Notes: generated by a model not told the origin, from the letters alone. A DNA stretch of 64,000 bases from an uncultured Actinomycetes bacterium (GCA_903838295.1 CAILXX010000004.1:124001-188000), one strand, 5' to 3'; counted from the first letter of the stretch, positions 39,773-48,211 are shown. Made by a program: numbers and translations.

Positions 39773-40786
39773 CTAGAGAGTGGGATCAACCAGAATTTTT
39801 GTGCCCACACCTGCCCCTACAGGTGTGTGGCCAGATAAAACAGATCCAGCCTCATAAAGAGAGACGGTGCCCGCGATAAGAATATGCGGGTCAATTTCGC
39901 CAGAACTAAACATACGTATTGCACCTGGAAGCCCTGGTGAAGCTGACAAGATGCCAATAGCGGTCAGATCGCGGAAAACAAGGGTGCGACTGTCGATATA
40001 GCTAGGCGTACTAGATATTCCAATATAAACAATCTTGCCCCCATAAGCAGCTGCGTTCATTGCTAGTGACGGGACGACGTCACCATTGCTTGCATCCACT
40101 ACTGCATCGAATCCATTTTCTACTTCTATGGGTTCGGTGCCAGCATGAGTCACTCCAATTTTTCTTGCGAGTTCCATCGTGGTTGGATCCTGCCCTACCA
40201 TGTGTACTTCGGCGCCCATCGCCATCGAAAATTGCGCACTTAATAAACCAATGGTTCCAGTTCCATAAATCAAAATCTTCTTTCCTGGCGCCGCCTCGGC
40301 TGCTCTGGCCACACGATCTGCGTTTCCACCAGGTTCAATCAGCGCGCCAATCACATCATCGATTGAATCAGGAATTTCAAAGAGCGCCCATTCTGGTACT
40401 GAAAGCTGTTCAGCTAGTGCACCGTGCCACCCGTTGCGAATTCCAATTTCGTAGCGACCTGGACACAAGTGTTGCGCACGATTAAGGCAGACCCAACATT
40501 TCTGGCATCCCAACATGGTGTCACCAGTTACTCGCTTACCTAACCATTTCTTATCGACACCATCGCCGACTTTGGTCACCACACCACACCATTCGTGGCC
40601 AATACGCAGCGGATATTGCGCCTGCCCGTTATGAAGGTAGGACATCGTTCCATCAAAGAGCTCTACATCGGTTCCGCATATGCCTGCACGAGTGACCTTG
40701 ACGACAACTTCTCCAGCTAGTGGTTGTGGTTCTTCGACGTCGGCAACGACAGATTTACCAGGTGCAGTGATCACAAATGCTTTCAC
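39773..40786 (-). CDS. zinc-dependent sugar/polyol dehydrogenase (MDR family)
   Basis: A 337-residue medium-chain dehydrogenase. Catalytic zinc ligands in GICGTDVELFDG and RIGHEWCG; structural zinc cysteines GCQKCWVCLNRAQHLC; Rossmann motif YGTGTIGLLSA near 170. Similar to threonine, sorbitol and glucose dehydrogenases. GTG start with AGAGG about 9 bases upstream. Convergent with the AKR gene with two bases between and divergent from the SMP-30 gene, so an oxidative sugar route is suggested but not proven. Confidence 0.8.
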   Translation of the reverse strand: MKAFVITAPGKSVVADVEEPQPLAGEVVVKVTRAGICGTDVELFDGTMSYLHNGQAQYPLRIGHEWCGVVTKVGDGVDKKWLGKRVTGDTMLGCQKCWVCLNRAQHLCPGRYEIGIRNGWHGALAEQLSVPEWALFEIPDSIDDVIGALIEPGGNADRVARAAEAAPGKKILIYGTGTIGLLSAQFSMAMGAEVHMVGQDPTTMELARKIGVTHAGTEPIEVENGFDAVVDASNGDVVPSLAMNAAAYGGKIVYIGISSTPSYIDSRTLVFRDLTAIGILSASPGLPGAIRMFSSGEIDPHILIAGTVSLYEAGSVLSGHTPVGAGVGTKILVDPTL

Positions 40787-40878
40787 TTATAAGTACCTCT
40801 TCTAACCCATCATTTAAGCACGATTCCCAATGTGAATAATTGATAATAACCCACTCGGCAGGTTCTTGACAGGTCTCT

Positions 40879-40884
40879 TATAGT
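40879..40884 (+). promoter_or_regulatory. -10 element of leaderless promoter for the SMP-30 gene
   Basis: TATAGT, 6 bases, then ATG at 40891. A TTGACA at 40866-40871 is only 7 bases away and cannot be its -35. Confidence 0.5.
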
Positions 40885-40890
40885 GATCTC

Positions 40891-41769
40891 ATGCAACCAG
40901 AAATATGGGATTCAAGGCGCGCATTACACGGTGAAGGTCCGGTCGCGACGGGTCCTGGGAATAACAAGGTCCTCTGGGTAGACATCATGGGGCAAGCAAT
41001 TCTCTGGCGCGATTTTGTTACAGGAGAATTTGGCTCATGGGATATCGGCGAAGATGTCTCTTTCGTTGTACCTCGAAAATCCGGCGGGATGATTATTGGT
41101 AATGCAACAGGGCCGGTAGTACTGCACGAAAATGGCGAACGCGAAGCCTTGCCGACACGGTTTGATGCAGATGGATTTAAGGACCCAATGCCAATTAGGT
41201 GGAACGATGCGAAGGTAGCTCCCAATGGAGACCTTTGGCTGGGAACTATGGCTTATGGTGGCGCCCACAAAGTAGGCGGCCTATATCGACTAACAAATGA
41301 TTCAAAGAGTTTGACCCGAGTTCTCTCAGATGTCCAGATAAGTAATGGATTGGACTGGAGCACGGATGCTAAGAGTTTCTATTTTATCGACACTCCAACG
41401 CTTGGGATTGATGCCTTTGATTATGCAGGTGGATCAATTTCCAATCGCCGGACGGTGTGGACTATCGAAGCGGATAAGGAAGAATATCCAGATGGGATGA
41501 CCATGGATAGCGAAGGCGGATTCTGGGTTGCGATGTGGAATGGCGCTTGCGTTCGCAGGATTGACTCAAATTTCAATGTGACTGAAGTAATTACATTTCC
41601 AAATAAATTTATTACAAGCTGTGCCTTTGCTGGTGCAGATCTCAAGACTTTGATTATCACCACTTCTCAAGGGGATAATGGCCTAAAGGATGATCACCCG
41701 CAGGCTGGAATGACTTATGCTCTACAACCTGGCGTCACCGGACGCGCCTCGGTGCCGTTCGGCATTTAA
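40891..41769 (+). CDS. SMP-30/gluconolactonase-like sugar lactonase
   Basis: A 292-residue six-bladed beta-propeller. Metal ligands appear in LHGEGPVATGPGNNKVLWVDI (Glu), PIRWNDAKVAPNGDLWLGTM (Asn/Asp), QISNGLDWSTDAKSFYFIDT (Asn) and EYPDGMTMDSEGGFWVAMWNG (Asp), the four classic sites. It hydrolyses aldonolactones, which would be the products of the neighbouring dehydrogenase. Precedes an SDR gene by 34 bases. Confidence 0.87.
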   Translation: MQPEIWDSRRALHGEGPVATGPGNNKVLWVDIMGQAILWRDFVTGEFGSWDIGEDVSFVVPRKSGGMIIGNATGPVVLHENGEREALPTRFDADGFKDPMPIRWNDAKVAPNGDLWLGTMAYGGAHKVGGLYRLTNDSKSLTRVLSDVQISNGLDWSTDAKSFYFIDTPTLGIDAFDYAGGSISNRRTVWTIEADKEEYPDGMTMDSEGGFWVAMWNGACVRRIDSNFNVTEVITFPNKFITSCAFAGADLKTLIITTSQGDNGLKDDHPQAGMTYALQPGVTGRASVPFGI

Positions 41770-41803
41770 GTACTTTTTATCAGGTAGATAAGGAATATAT
41801 AAC

Positions 41804-42553
41804 GTGACTAAGTCGTATGCCGTTGTAACAGGGGCTAGCAGTGGAATCGGCGCAGCTACGGCTGTGGCATTGGCTAATAATGGCTTCACCGTGATTGCCG
41901 CCGCACGTCGATTGGATCGACTTGAAGAGTTGGCAAAGAATCACGCAAATATTGAGCCGTATTTTCTGGATGTCACCGATGAAAAATCAGTCAGTGATTT
42001 TGTTTCTCAAGTGGCAGGTAAGAATATAAGTGTTCTCATTAATAATGCAGGTGGGGCCTTTGACTCACAATCAGTAGAAAATGCTGATGTCGAAGTATGG
42101 CGAAAGAGTTATGACGTCAACGTACTTGGAACCGTCAGAATGGTTCGCGCACTTTTGCCAGCGCTTAAAGTGAGCGGCAATGGCACCGTTGTATTAATTT
42201 CATCTACAGCCGGCTACGCGGCGTATGAATATGGTGGCAGCTATGTTGCGGCAAAGAGCGCGGAAGTATCGCTGGCACGGACCATGCGCCTAGAGCTTAA
42301 TGGTTTACCAATCAGGATTATTGAAATTGCTCCTGGCATGGTTAAGACTGATGAATTTGCGAAGGTTCGATTTGGCGGTGACATAGAAAAAGCAGAAGCA
42401 GTTTATAAGGGTGTAGCCGAGCCATTGGTTGCAGAGGACGTTGCAGAAGCAGTTCGTTGGACTGTCATGTTGCCCGGCCATGTAAACATTGATTCACTTG
42501 TGATTCGTCCAGTTGCTCAAGCTGCCAACCACAAAGTACACAGAGTTTTGTAA
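41804..42553 (+). CDS. short-chain dehydrogenase/reductase
   Basis: A 249-residue classical SDR. TGASSGIG near residue 8-15, NNAGGAFDS, catalytic Ser in VLISSTAGYAAYEYGG and the Tyr-x3-Lys as YVAAK. Start GTG with AAGGA upstream. The C-terminus ends VHRVL. Likely co-transcribed with the lactonase gene; substrate unknown. The last residues are 10 bases from the end of the convergent ABC ATPase gene. Confidence 0.85.
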   Translation: MTKSYAVVTGASSGIGAATAVALANNGFTVIAAARRLDRLEELAKNHANIEPYFLDVTDEKSVSDFVSQVAGKNISVLINNAGGAFDSQSVENADVEVWRKSYDVNVLGTVRMVRALLPALKVSGNGTVVLISSTAGYAAYEYGGSYVAAKSAEVSLARTMRLELNGLPIRIIEIAPGMVKTDEFAKVRFGGDIEKAEAVYKGVAEPLVAEDVAEAVRWTVMLPGHVNIDSLVIRPVAQAANHKVHRVL

Positions 42554-42563
42554 GCAAAAATTA

Positions 42564-43331
42564 CTAAATAACTTTGGAGAGAAAACTCTTTGTTCGCTCG
42601 TGCTGAGGGTTGTTTAAAACATCTGATGGTTTTCCGGACTCAACGACCACTCCGTTATCCATAAAAATAACCGAGTCCGCAACTTCTTTAGCAAATCCCA
42701 TTTCGTGGGTAACCACAAGCATCGTCATTCCTGATTGCGCCAGACCCTTCATTACATCCAAAACTTCGCCAACCAGTTCGGGGTCTAATGCAGAAGTTGG
42801 TTCGTCAAAGAGCATCAATTTTGGCTTCATTGCCAATGCGCGAGCGATGGCTACGCGCTGCTGTTGCCCGCCAGAAAGATGGGCAGGGTAATGATTTGCC
42901 TTCTCTGAAAGGCCAACTCGGTCCAGAAGGGCCATGCCCTCTTTGGTTGCAGTGTCTTTATCAATAGATTGAACTCGAATCATTCCCGAGGTCACGTTAT
43001 CCAGAGCTGTCATATGTGGGAATAAATTGAATCTCTGGAAGACCATTCCGATTCCACTTCGTTGCTTTGCTGCTTCCGAAGGCTTAAGTTCGTATAACTT
43101 GCCGTTGTGCTCGCGGTAGCCAATGATCGCACCGTCCACACTCAAGCGACCCGAGTCGATTTTCTCTAAGTGGTTGATACATCGCAAGAATGTAGATTTT
43201 CCAGAACCCGATGGACCAATCAGACACAGTACTTCACCCTTATTAACTTCCAGGTTGATTCCTTTTAGGACCTCATTTGAACCAAAAGATTTATGGATTT
43301 CGACTGCGCTGACCATTGGGCTGTTAGTCAT
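42564..43331 (-). CDS. polar amino acid ABC transporter ATPase
   Basis: A 255-residue GlnQ-type ATPase. Walker [10 protein letters not shown] at 38-46, Q loop, signature [15 protein letters not shown] near 147, Walker [15 protein letters not shown] near 170 and switch His in VTHEMGF. Energises the permease encoded just upstream on the same strand; the start overlaps that gene's stop by four bases. Confidence 0.93.
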   Translation of the reverse strand: MTNSPMVSAVEIHKSFGSNEVLKGINLEVNKGEVLCLIGPSGSGKSTFLRCINHLEKIDSGRLSVDGAIIGYREHNGKLYELKPSEAAKQRSGIGMVFQRFNLFPHMTALDNVTSGMIRVQSIDKDTATKEGMALLDRVGLSEKANHYPAHLSGGQQQRVAIARALAMKPKLMLFDEPTSALDPELVGEVLDVMKGLAQSGMTMLVVTHEMGFAKEVADSVIFMDNGVVVESGKPSDVLNNPQHERTKSFLSKVI

Positions 43332-44206
43332 GATTGAACCCCAGATAGTGGACTATGTCCACGGGCAAAGCGTTTTTCAACAAAATATTGAACGAACATC
43401 AAGATGGTTGTGAAGAATAAATACCACGTGCAAGCAACCATCAGTAATGGAATCGGATTATAGATTTCGTCTGAAATATTACGGGTGCGTGCATAAAGGT
43501 CTGTTACTAGCGGAACCGCCGTCACCAGCGAGGTAGTCTTCAACATTGAAATAATTTCATTACCCGTAGGGGGGATAATGATTCGCATCGCTTGGGGGAT
43601 GACTATAAATCTCATCGTCGTCCACCAACTCATGCCGAGCGACTCTGCAGCCTCTTCTTGGCCGGTGTCGACCGATAGAAGGCCGGCACGCACGATCTCG
43701 GCCATATAAGCAGCTTCGTTGAGAGAAAGTCCAATAATCGCGAGCCAGTAAAGGGATGCGGTCTGGCTAATGGGAAAGTGGACGCCAAGATAAAAATGGC
43801 CGAAATGGATGTCTGGAATTCCAATAAAGAAAGAATGGTAGATAGTGGAGAGAAGTCCCCAGAACACCAGTTGCACATAAACCGGGGTACCCCGGAAGAT
43901 CCAGATAAATACCCAAGAGACATTGCGAAATACGGGGTTAGGGGAGCGGCGCATAACAGCCAGCACGATTCCTAAAAGAATGGCAAGGAACATCGAAATA
44001 ATAGTGAGCGAGAGCGTGACTCCTGCAGCTTTAAATACGCGGGCTTCAAAGATGTATTTTCGAAAGGATTTCCAGTCATAAGCGCTGCGATGGAATGCAT
44101 CCAGCAGGAAAGCCGCTGCAAGCACCACAAAATACAGTGCCGCTGCCCACCGGAATGGATGGCGCAGCGGCACTGCCTTAATTGAGGTTTTAGCTGGTTG
44201 CGCCAT
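43328..44206 (-). CDS. polar amino acid ABC transporter permease
   Basis: HisM/GlnP-type permease of about 292 residues with several TM helices. The EAA loop is [36 protein letters not shown]. The frame extends eight codons upstream but the ATG at 44206 gives MAQPAKTS and still overlaps the binding-protein stop by 17 bases. A single permease gene implies a homodimer. Confidence 0.9.
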   Translation of the reverse strand: MAQPAKTSIKAVPLRHPFRWAAALYFVVLAAAFLLDAFHRSAYDWKSFRKYIFEARVFKAAGVTLSLTIISMFLAILLGIVLAVMRRSPNPVFRNVSWVFIWIFRGTPVYVQLVFWGLLSTIYHSFFIGIPDIHFGHFYLGVHFPISQTASLYWLAIIGLSLNEAAYMAEIVRAGLLSVDTGQEEAAESLGMSWWTTMRFIVIPQAMRIIIPPTGNEIISMLKTTSLVTAVPLVTDLYARTRNISDEIYNPIPLLMVACTWYLFFTTILMFVQYFVEKRFARGHSPLSGVQS

Positions 44207-45041
44207 TAATCGTGAAGGACTTAATAGCACCTGGAGTTACGCCTGCTTTAGCAAGGACCTTTCCGTAAATTCCATTTTTGTAAATGTCTTGAAGTGCCAG
44301 TGAGATTGCCTTGACCAAAGTCGAACCCTTGGCTGTTGCAATTCCATATGGCGCATTTCCGTAGATAGCACCAGCAAGCTGAAGCTTTCCGCCGCTATGT
44401 GCAACGGCATCCTCAGTGATTGGTGAATCAGCGGTAAGAGCTTGTGCGCGACCAAGTGAAACTGAGTTATTTACTAGGTGTTGGTCATCGAAGGAGAGAA
44501 CGGTGATTGGCTTCTTCCCTGCTTTTACACAGTCAGCAGATTTAGCCTTTACATCATCAACTTCTGTGGTGCCGGTCTGAACTCCGACAGTAAGACCACA
44601 AGCATTATTTGGGTCAACGGCCTTCTTGCCTGCCGCCGATGCCCATTGAATTCCAGCGACAAAGTAATTAGCAAAATCTACTTGTGCTTCGCGCACCTTG
44701 GTATCAGTGAAGGAAGAGACGCCGACGTCATACTTTCCACCCTTGATCGCAGGGATGATTGTGTCAAAGTTAGCGCTGACATAGTTTGCCTTAACTCCAA
44801 GATCGGCAGCGATCGCATTGAAAAGATTGATCTCCCATCCGATTGCCTTGCCATTCTTATCTAATGATTCATTCGGAGCATAAGTTGTATCGACACCCAC
44901 CGTGAGAACTCCGGACTTTTTAACACTTGCAGGGATCTGCGCAGCAGCAGCTGATCCAACTGCAAACGATGGAGTCTGAGCGAAGGTGAGTGCAACGGCC
45001 ATAATGCTTGCCGCTAAAGCAATTTTCTTGGTGGACTTCAT
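44190..45041 (-). CDS. amino acid ABC transporter substrate-binding protein
   Basis: A 283-residue exported family 3 solute-binding protein. N-terminal signal MKSTKKIALAASIMAVALTF with cleavage near SFAVGSA; mature part has GVLTVGVDTTYAPNESLDKNGKAIGWEINLFNAIAADLG, then GLTVGVQTGTT and GNAPYGIA, the amino-acid binding pattern. Ribosome binding site GGAG before the ATG. First gene of the three-gene operon, divergent from kynureninase by 178 bases; I recognised no riboswitch in that leader. Confidence 0.9.
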   Translation of the reverse strand: MKSTKKIALAASIMAVALTFAQTPSFAVGSAAAAQIPASVKKSGVLTVGVDTTYAPNESLDKNGKAIGWEINLFNAIAADLGVKANYVSANFDTIIPAIKGGKYDVGVSSFTDTKVREAQVDFANYFVAGIQWASAAGKKAVDPNNACGLTVGVQTGTTEVDDVKAKSADCVKAGKKPITVLSFDDQHLVNNSVSLGRAQALTADSPITEDAVAHSGGKLQLAGAIYGNAPYGIATAKGSTLVKAISLALQDIYKNGIYGKVLAKAGVTPGAIKSFTINGATS

Positions 45042-45207
45042 ATATTTATCTCCTAGGCCTAACGTGACGAGGACGATCTATAGGTTTACTTGCGCACCAT
45101 CCTGAAAGGTACGGACTGCATCTTACTCGCGTGCTTCTCATTTGTAAGCCCACCTCCGCCATCAGATGGGCAAACCCATGGGAGTGCCGAGCCTGGACAG
45201 TCAGTAT

Positions 45208-45213
45208 TAGAGT
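45208..45213 (+). promoter_or_regulatory. -10 element of leaderless promoter for kynU
   Basis: TAGAGT, 6 bases, ATG at 45220; no Shine-Dalgarno sequence. Confidence 0.5.
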
Positions 45214-45219
45214 GCTCGG

Positions 45220-46491
45220 ATGAATGTTACCGATCTCCAGTTTGCCCAAGATCTGGATGGTAAGGATCCACTAGCTAAATTTCGAGAGCTTTTCATTAAT
45301 GAAGATCCAGATTTGTGCTATTTAGATGGGAATTCATTGGGTCGACTTCCTATCCGCACTGTGGAAGTTGTCAATGATTTCTTGCAGGAGTGGGGTTCAA
45401 AGGTCGTTAATGGTTGGGCCGACTGGATTGATGAGGCCGAAACAACGGGTGATTTAATTGGTCGAGCCGCATTGGGGGCAGCGGCGGGGCAAGTCTTAGC
45501 TTGTGACACTACATCCGTTAATTTCTATCAATTAGCTGGCGCCGCGCTTGCTGCAAGACCTGGGCGAAAAACAATTATTACCGACAAGGCTAACTTCCCG
45601 ACAGATCGGTACATATTGCAAGGCTTTGCAAAGAGGCATAATTTAAAGTTGATCGAAATTGATAACGAATCACCTAACACCGCCAATCACGAACGCATTA
45701 CGCCGGAACTTCTTGAGCGGTACATGTCTGAAGATGTTGCATTTGTGACCTTTGAAGTCATTCAATATCGTTCTGGCGCTCGCAATGACATCAAGGCAAT
45801 TACTGACTTTGCTCGGGGCTATGGCGCCCTGACGATTTGGGATGCCAGTCATGCAGTCGGTGCAATTAATCTCAATCTTGATAAATATGGTGCAGACTTG
45901 GTAGTGGGTTGCACTTATAAGTACGGGAATTCTGGCCCAGGTGCGCCAGCATGGCTTTATGTTTCCCATCGGATTCAAAAGGAGTTGCGAGTACCGATCC
46001 AAGGCTGGTTCGCTCAACGAGATCAATTTGCTATGGGCGAAGTGTTTGAGAAGAACGACGGGATGCGTGGATTTCAAATCGCTAGCCCATCCATACTTGG
46101 CTTGCGGTGTATAAACACTGCCTTTGAAATGATCGAAAAGGCCAGCATTGACGAAATCGAAAGAAAATGTGTAATCGGGACTGAGATGATGATTGGTTTA
46201 TACGACGCCTGGCTAAAAGACCTTGGATTTGTTCTTAACACTTCTAGGAATCCCGAGGAGCGCGGTGGGCACATATCCCTGATACACCCAGAAGCTAAGC
46301 GAATTTCTATTGCTTTACGCCTATTTGCTAACGTAATCCCGGATTACCGTGAGCCCAATTCGATTCGGGTAGCTATTTCCCCCCTCCCAACTAGCTATGT
46401 TGAAATCTGGAATGGTTTTGCCAGATTGCGTGACCTGACCGCTACTCGGCAGTATGAAAAAATATCAACGACGAACGTGAAAGTTACATGA
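45220..46491 (+). CDS. kynU: kynureninase
   Basis: PLP enzyme cleaving kynurenine to anthranilate and alanine in tryptophan breakdown. 423 residues. Family blocks: YLDGNSLGRLP near 34, NGWADWIDEAE, WDASHAVGAINLNLDKYGADLVVGCTYKYGNSGPGAPAWLYV with Schiff-base Lys234, and the C-terminal ERGGHISLIHPEA. Other kyn genes (tryptophan dioxygenase, formamidase) are not in the window. The divergent amino-acid transporter could bring in kynurenine or another amino acid; that link is inferred from position only. Confidence 0.92.
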   Translation: MNVTDLQFAQDLDGKDPLAKFRELFINEDPDLCYLDGNSLGRLPIRTVEVVNDFLQEWGSKVVNGWADWIDEAETTGDLIGRAALGAAAGQVLACDTTSVNFYQLAGAALAARPGRKTIITDKANFPTDRYILQGFAKRHNLKLIEIDNESPNTANHERITPELLERYMSEDVAFVTFEVIQYRSGARNDIKAITDFARGYGALTIWDASHAVGAINLNLDKYGADLVVGCTYKYGNSGPGAPAWLYVSHRIQKELRVPIQGWFAQRDQFAMGEVFEKNDGMRGFQIASPSILGLRCINTAFEMIEKASIDEIERKCVIGTEMMIGLYDAWLKDLGFVLNTSRNPEERGGHISLIHPEAKRISIALRLFANVIPDYREPNSIRVAISPLPTSYVEIWNGFARLRDLTATRQYEKISTTNVKVT

Positions 46492-46559
46492 GTGACTTCG
46501 ATCCAATCTTAAAATGGATGTCGGCGAGGCGATTCTTTAAATCTCCCATTACCCAGTGA
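46488..46559 (+). CDS. possible 23-residue ORF coupled to kynU
   Basis: ATGA overlap with the kynU stop, then 23 codons giving a short peptide with a W-M-S-A-R-R-F-F centre and a stop at 46557-46559. It could be a coupled small protein or the eroded N-terminus of a former downstream gene. No homologue recognised. Confidence 0.25.
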   Translation: MSDFDPILKWMSARRFFKSPITQ

Positions 46560-46565
46560 TACCAT
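46560..46565 (+). promoter_or_regulatory. -10 element before the 125-residue membrane protein gene
   Basis: TACCAT followed by 7 bases and the ATG at 46573. Confidence 0.35.
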
Positions 46566-46572
46566 TTTCGTT

Positions 46573-46950
46573 ATGACAGAAAAAGAATTAATCCGTACTT
46601 GGAACGAGCTACGCGCGGCCAGGGTTAAATCACAACTCGCCCCGACACTTTTCTTGGCAGTAATTCTCGCTCTTGGCGCGACTGGCCATTTAGATAAGTC
46701 AACGCCAACAGGGCTGCGCTTATTTGCAATGGGGCTTGTTCTCACAAGTGGAATTTTTTCTGCAATCTCCATCTTGGGAGCTAATCGCGATGCCCAATGG
46801 GTCATAGATGCGCTTAAAGAGTTAAAAGGACTTTCTATTCTCGGCGAAAATTTGAAGAAATCAGGTTCGAGCATTTTTGCTGCAAACATTGCTTACATAG
46901 TGCTACCACTCTTCAATCTTGTTGTACTTTGGATCTACCTTTATCGCTAG
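46573..46950 (+). CDS. uncharacterised small membrane protein
   Basis: A 125-residue protein with a charged N-terminal helix (1-22), two hydrophobic segments near 24-38 and 48-68, a soluble stretch with LKELKGLSILGENLKKSG, and a C-terminal hydrophobic helix (99-122). No family recognised. It lies upstream of and co-directional with actinorhodopsin, 384 bases from it, with another small ORF between. Confidence 0.6.
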   Translation: MTEKELIRTWNELRAARVKSQLAPTLFLAVILALGATGHLDKSTPTGLRLFAMGLVLTSGIFSAISILGANRDAQWVIDALKELKGLSILGENLKKSGSSIFAANIAYIVLPLFNLVVLWIYLYR

Positions 46951-46953
46951 CCA

Positions 46954-47124
46954 ATGCTAGGCGGAATAAATAATCTCTTGTTCTTAAAGGGATTCGCAGG
47001 ATTTTTAGTATTTCCTGTTTTCATCTTTATTTTGCGATGGGCTTTCCCCACTAAAAAGGATAAAGCGGGCCAAGCCCGGAGAAAAGCGCTGAAGAAATCC
47101 TTGCGTGGAGTGAGAAGAAAATAG
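46954..47124 (+). CDS. 56-residue membrane protein with a strongly basic tail
   Basis: ATG three bases after the previous stop. The predicted peptide has one TM helix (about residues 9-29, rich in Phe, Leu, Ile, Val), then RWAFPTKKDK and a tail with many Lys/Arg (positions 34-56) and almost no acidic residues. Such a shape suits a membrane-tethered nucleic-acid or lipid-contacting peptide. It has no clear ribosome binding site, so translation would depend on coupling with the preceding gene. Confidence 0.45.
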   Translation: MLGGINNLLFLKGFAGFLVFPVFIFILRWAFPTKKDKAGQARRKALKKSLRGVRRK

Positions 47125-47184
47125 GGTAAAACCGGGTGAAATTAACGATAACGGGCGAAAAAAAGGCTGGTTTTTTTGAAATTT

Positions 47185-47216
47185 TCCTGAGTTTCGCCTC
47201 GCGAAATCCTGAGTTT
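47185..47216 (+). repeat. 10-bp direct repeat with 22-bp pitch upstream of actinorhodopsin
   Basis: TCCTGAGTTT occurs at 47185-47194 and again at 47207-47216. Between them lies a small inverted repeat TTTCGC-CTC-GCGAAA (47192-47206). A 22-bp pitch puts both copies on one face of the helix, as for a protein binding cooperatively or as a dimer. It is 119 bases before the actinorhodopsin start. Confidence 0.5.
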
Positions 47217-47279
47217 TAGTTGAGAATTATCTAGTTCAGAATGGCAAAGAACGGGGAATCCTCGCCTAGGTCTTTGCTC

Positions 47280-47351
47280 ATGAGCCCGGTCGCAACACTG
47301 CGGTTGGACCTTAAACTCACGGAGGCATTACTAAATGCTACAACTCTCTAA
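47280..47351 (+). CDS. possible 23-codon uORF overlapping the actinorhodopsin start
   Basis: ATG at 47280 opens a frame of 23 codons ending at TAA 47349-47351, so it spans the CGGAGG ribosome binding site and the start codon of actinorhodopsin (47335). If translated it would compete with, or feed ribosomes to, the main gene. It could equally be chance. Confidence 0.25.
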   Translation: MSPVATLRLDLKLTEALLNATTL

Positions 47352-48108
47352 TAACCAATGGAGTTCGCTTTATAACGTATTCTCCTTTGGGCTAATCTCG
47401 ATGCTAGCTTGCACCGTATACACATTGGTTGCGCAATCACGCGTCCTTCCTAAGTATCGCGCAGCGCTTGTTATGTCATCGATGGTTACATTTATTGCGG
47501 GATATCACTATTTCCGTATTTTCAACTCATTCAATGATTCTTCAATGAAGAATGCAGTTCAAATCGGAACCTCACAAGGCTCTTTCAATGAGGCTTATCG
47601 TTATGTTGACTGGATCCTTACAGTCCCACTTCTCCTTGTAGAAGTTATTGCAGTTCTTGGTCTTGCCAAGGCAGCTTCTCAGTCATTGATCTATCGCCTG
47701 GTGCCAGCATCAGCAGCGATGATCATCTTGGGCTACCCAGGTGAAATTTCATCAAACAATGGAACAAAGGTTATCTTCGGTATCCTTTCAACGATCCCAT
47801 TCCTTTACATCCTCTATGTGTTGTTCGTAGAGCTCACAAAGTCATTGGATCGTCAGCCAGAAGGTGTTGCAGCAACAGTAAGCCGTTTGCGCTTGCTCTT
47901 AATCGCAACATGGGGCGTCTACCCAATCTCTTACTTGATCCCAATCTTGGTAAAGAATCCATCAATGAGTCAGATGGCAAACCTCTTTACTGATCGTCAG
48001 ATTGGTTACACAGTTGCAGACGTACTAGCTAAGTGCGTATTCGGTCTAACAATCTACAAGATTGCAAAGATGAAGTCTGTTGCTGAAGGCATGAAGGATG
48101 ATCATTAA
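47335..48108 (+). CDS. actinorhodopsin, light-driven proton pump
   Basis: A 257-residue seven-helix type 1 rhodopsin. Schiff-base Lys233 in VADVLAKCVFGL; proton acceptor Asp92 with Thr96 and donor Glu103 in RYVDWILTVPLLLVE (the D-T-E triad of outward proton pumps); His58 near the acceptor. Leu100 occupies the spectral tuning site and predicts green absorption. Gly149 in IFGILSTIPF is where proteorhodopsin has a bulky Phe, the small-residue window that lets carotenoid antennae bind in xanthorhodopsin. Start ATG with CGGAGG 9-10 bases upstream; codon choice is more uniform than in neighbours, suggesting high expression. A strong terminator follows. Confidence 0.96.
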   Translation: MLQLSNNQWSSLYNVFSFGLISMLACTVYTLVAQSRVLPKYRAALVMSSMVTFIAGYHYFRIFNSFNDSSMKNAVQIGTSQGSFNEAYRYVDWILTVPLLLVEVIAVLGLAKAASQSLIYRLVPASAAMIILGYPGEISSNNGTKVIFGILSTIPFLYILYVLFVELTKSLDRQPEGVAATVSRLRLLLIATWGVYPISYLIPILVKNPSMSQMANLFTDRQIGYTVADVLAKCVFGLTIYKIAKMKSVAEGMKDDH

Positions 48109-48143
48109 TTAGTTAAAACTAATTAAATCTCTTGATAAGTCTG

Positions 48144-48184
48144 ATAAGAGAGGCGCCAGTTATTGGTGCCTCTCTTATTTTTTT
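48144..48184 (+). terminator. strong intrinsic terminator of actinorhodopsin
   Basis: A 15-bp stem (48144-48158 with 48164-48178, one G-T wobble) with a 5-base loop, followed directly by TTTTTTT. It isolates the actinorhodopsin transcript from the next gene. Confidence 0.9.
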
Positions 48185-48199
48185 CAATCAAGAATAAGT

Positions 48200-48205
48200 T
48201 AGGAT
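48200..48205 (+). promoter_or_regulatory. -10 element of leaderless promoter for the 78-residue protein
   Basis: TAGGAT, 6 bases, ATG at 48212, identical in layout to the manB and speB-like promoters. Confidence 0.5.
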
Positions 48206-48211
48206 GAAGAG

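Noticed and set aside
40866-40871. TTGACA as -35 box of the SMP-30 gene
   Set aside because: Only 7 bases separate it from TATAGT, far from the usual 16-18.
45042-45219. Riboswitch or T-box in the leader of the amino-acid transporter
   Set aside because: Only a weak 5-bp stem is visible and no known consensus.
47335-48108. Heliorhodopsin or sodium-pumping rhodopsin
   Set aside because: The Asp92-Thr96-Glu103 triad and outward proton-pump signature identify actinorhodopsin; no NDQ or heliorhodopsin features.
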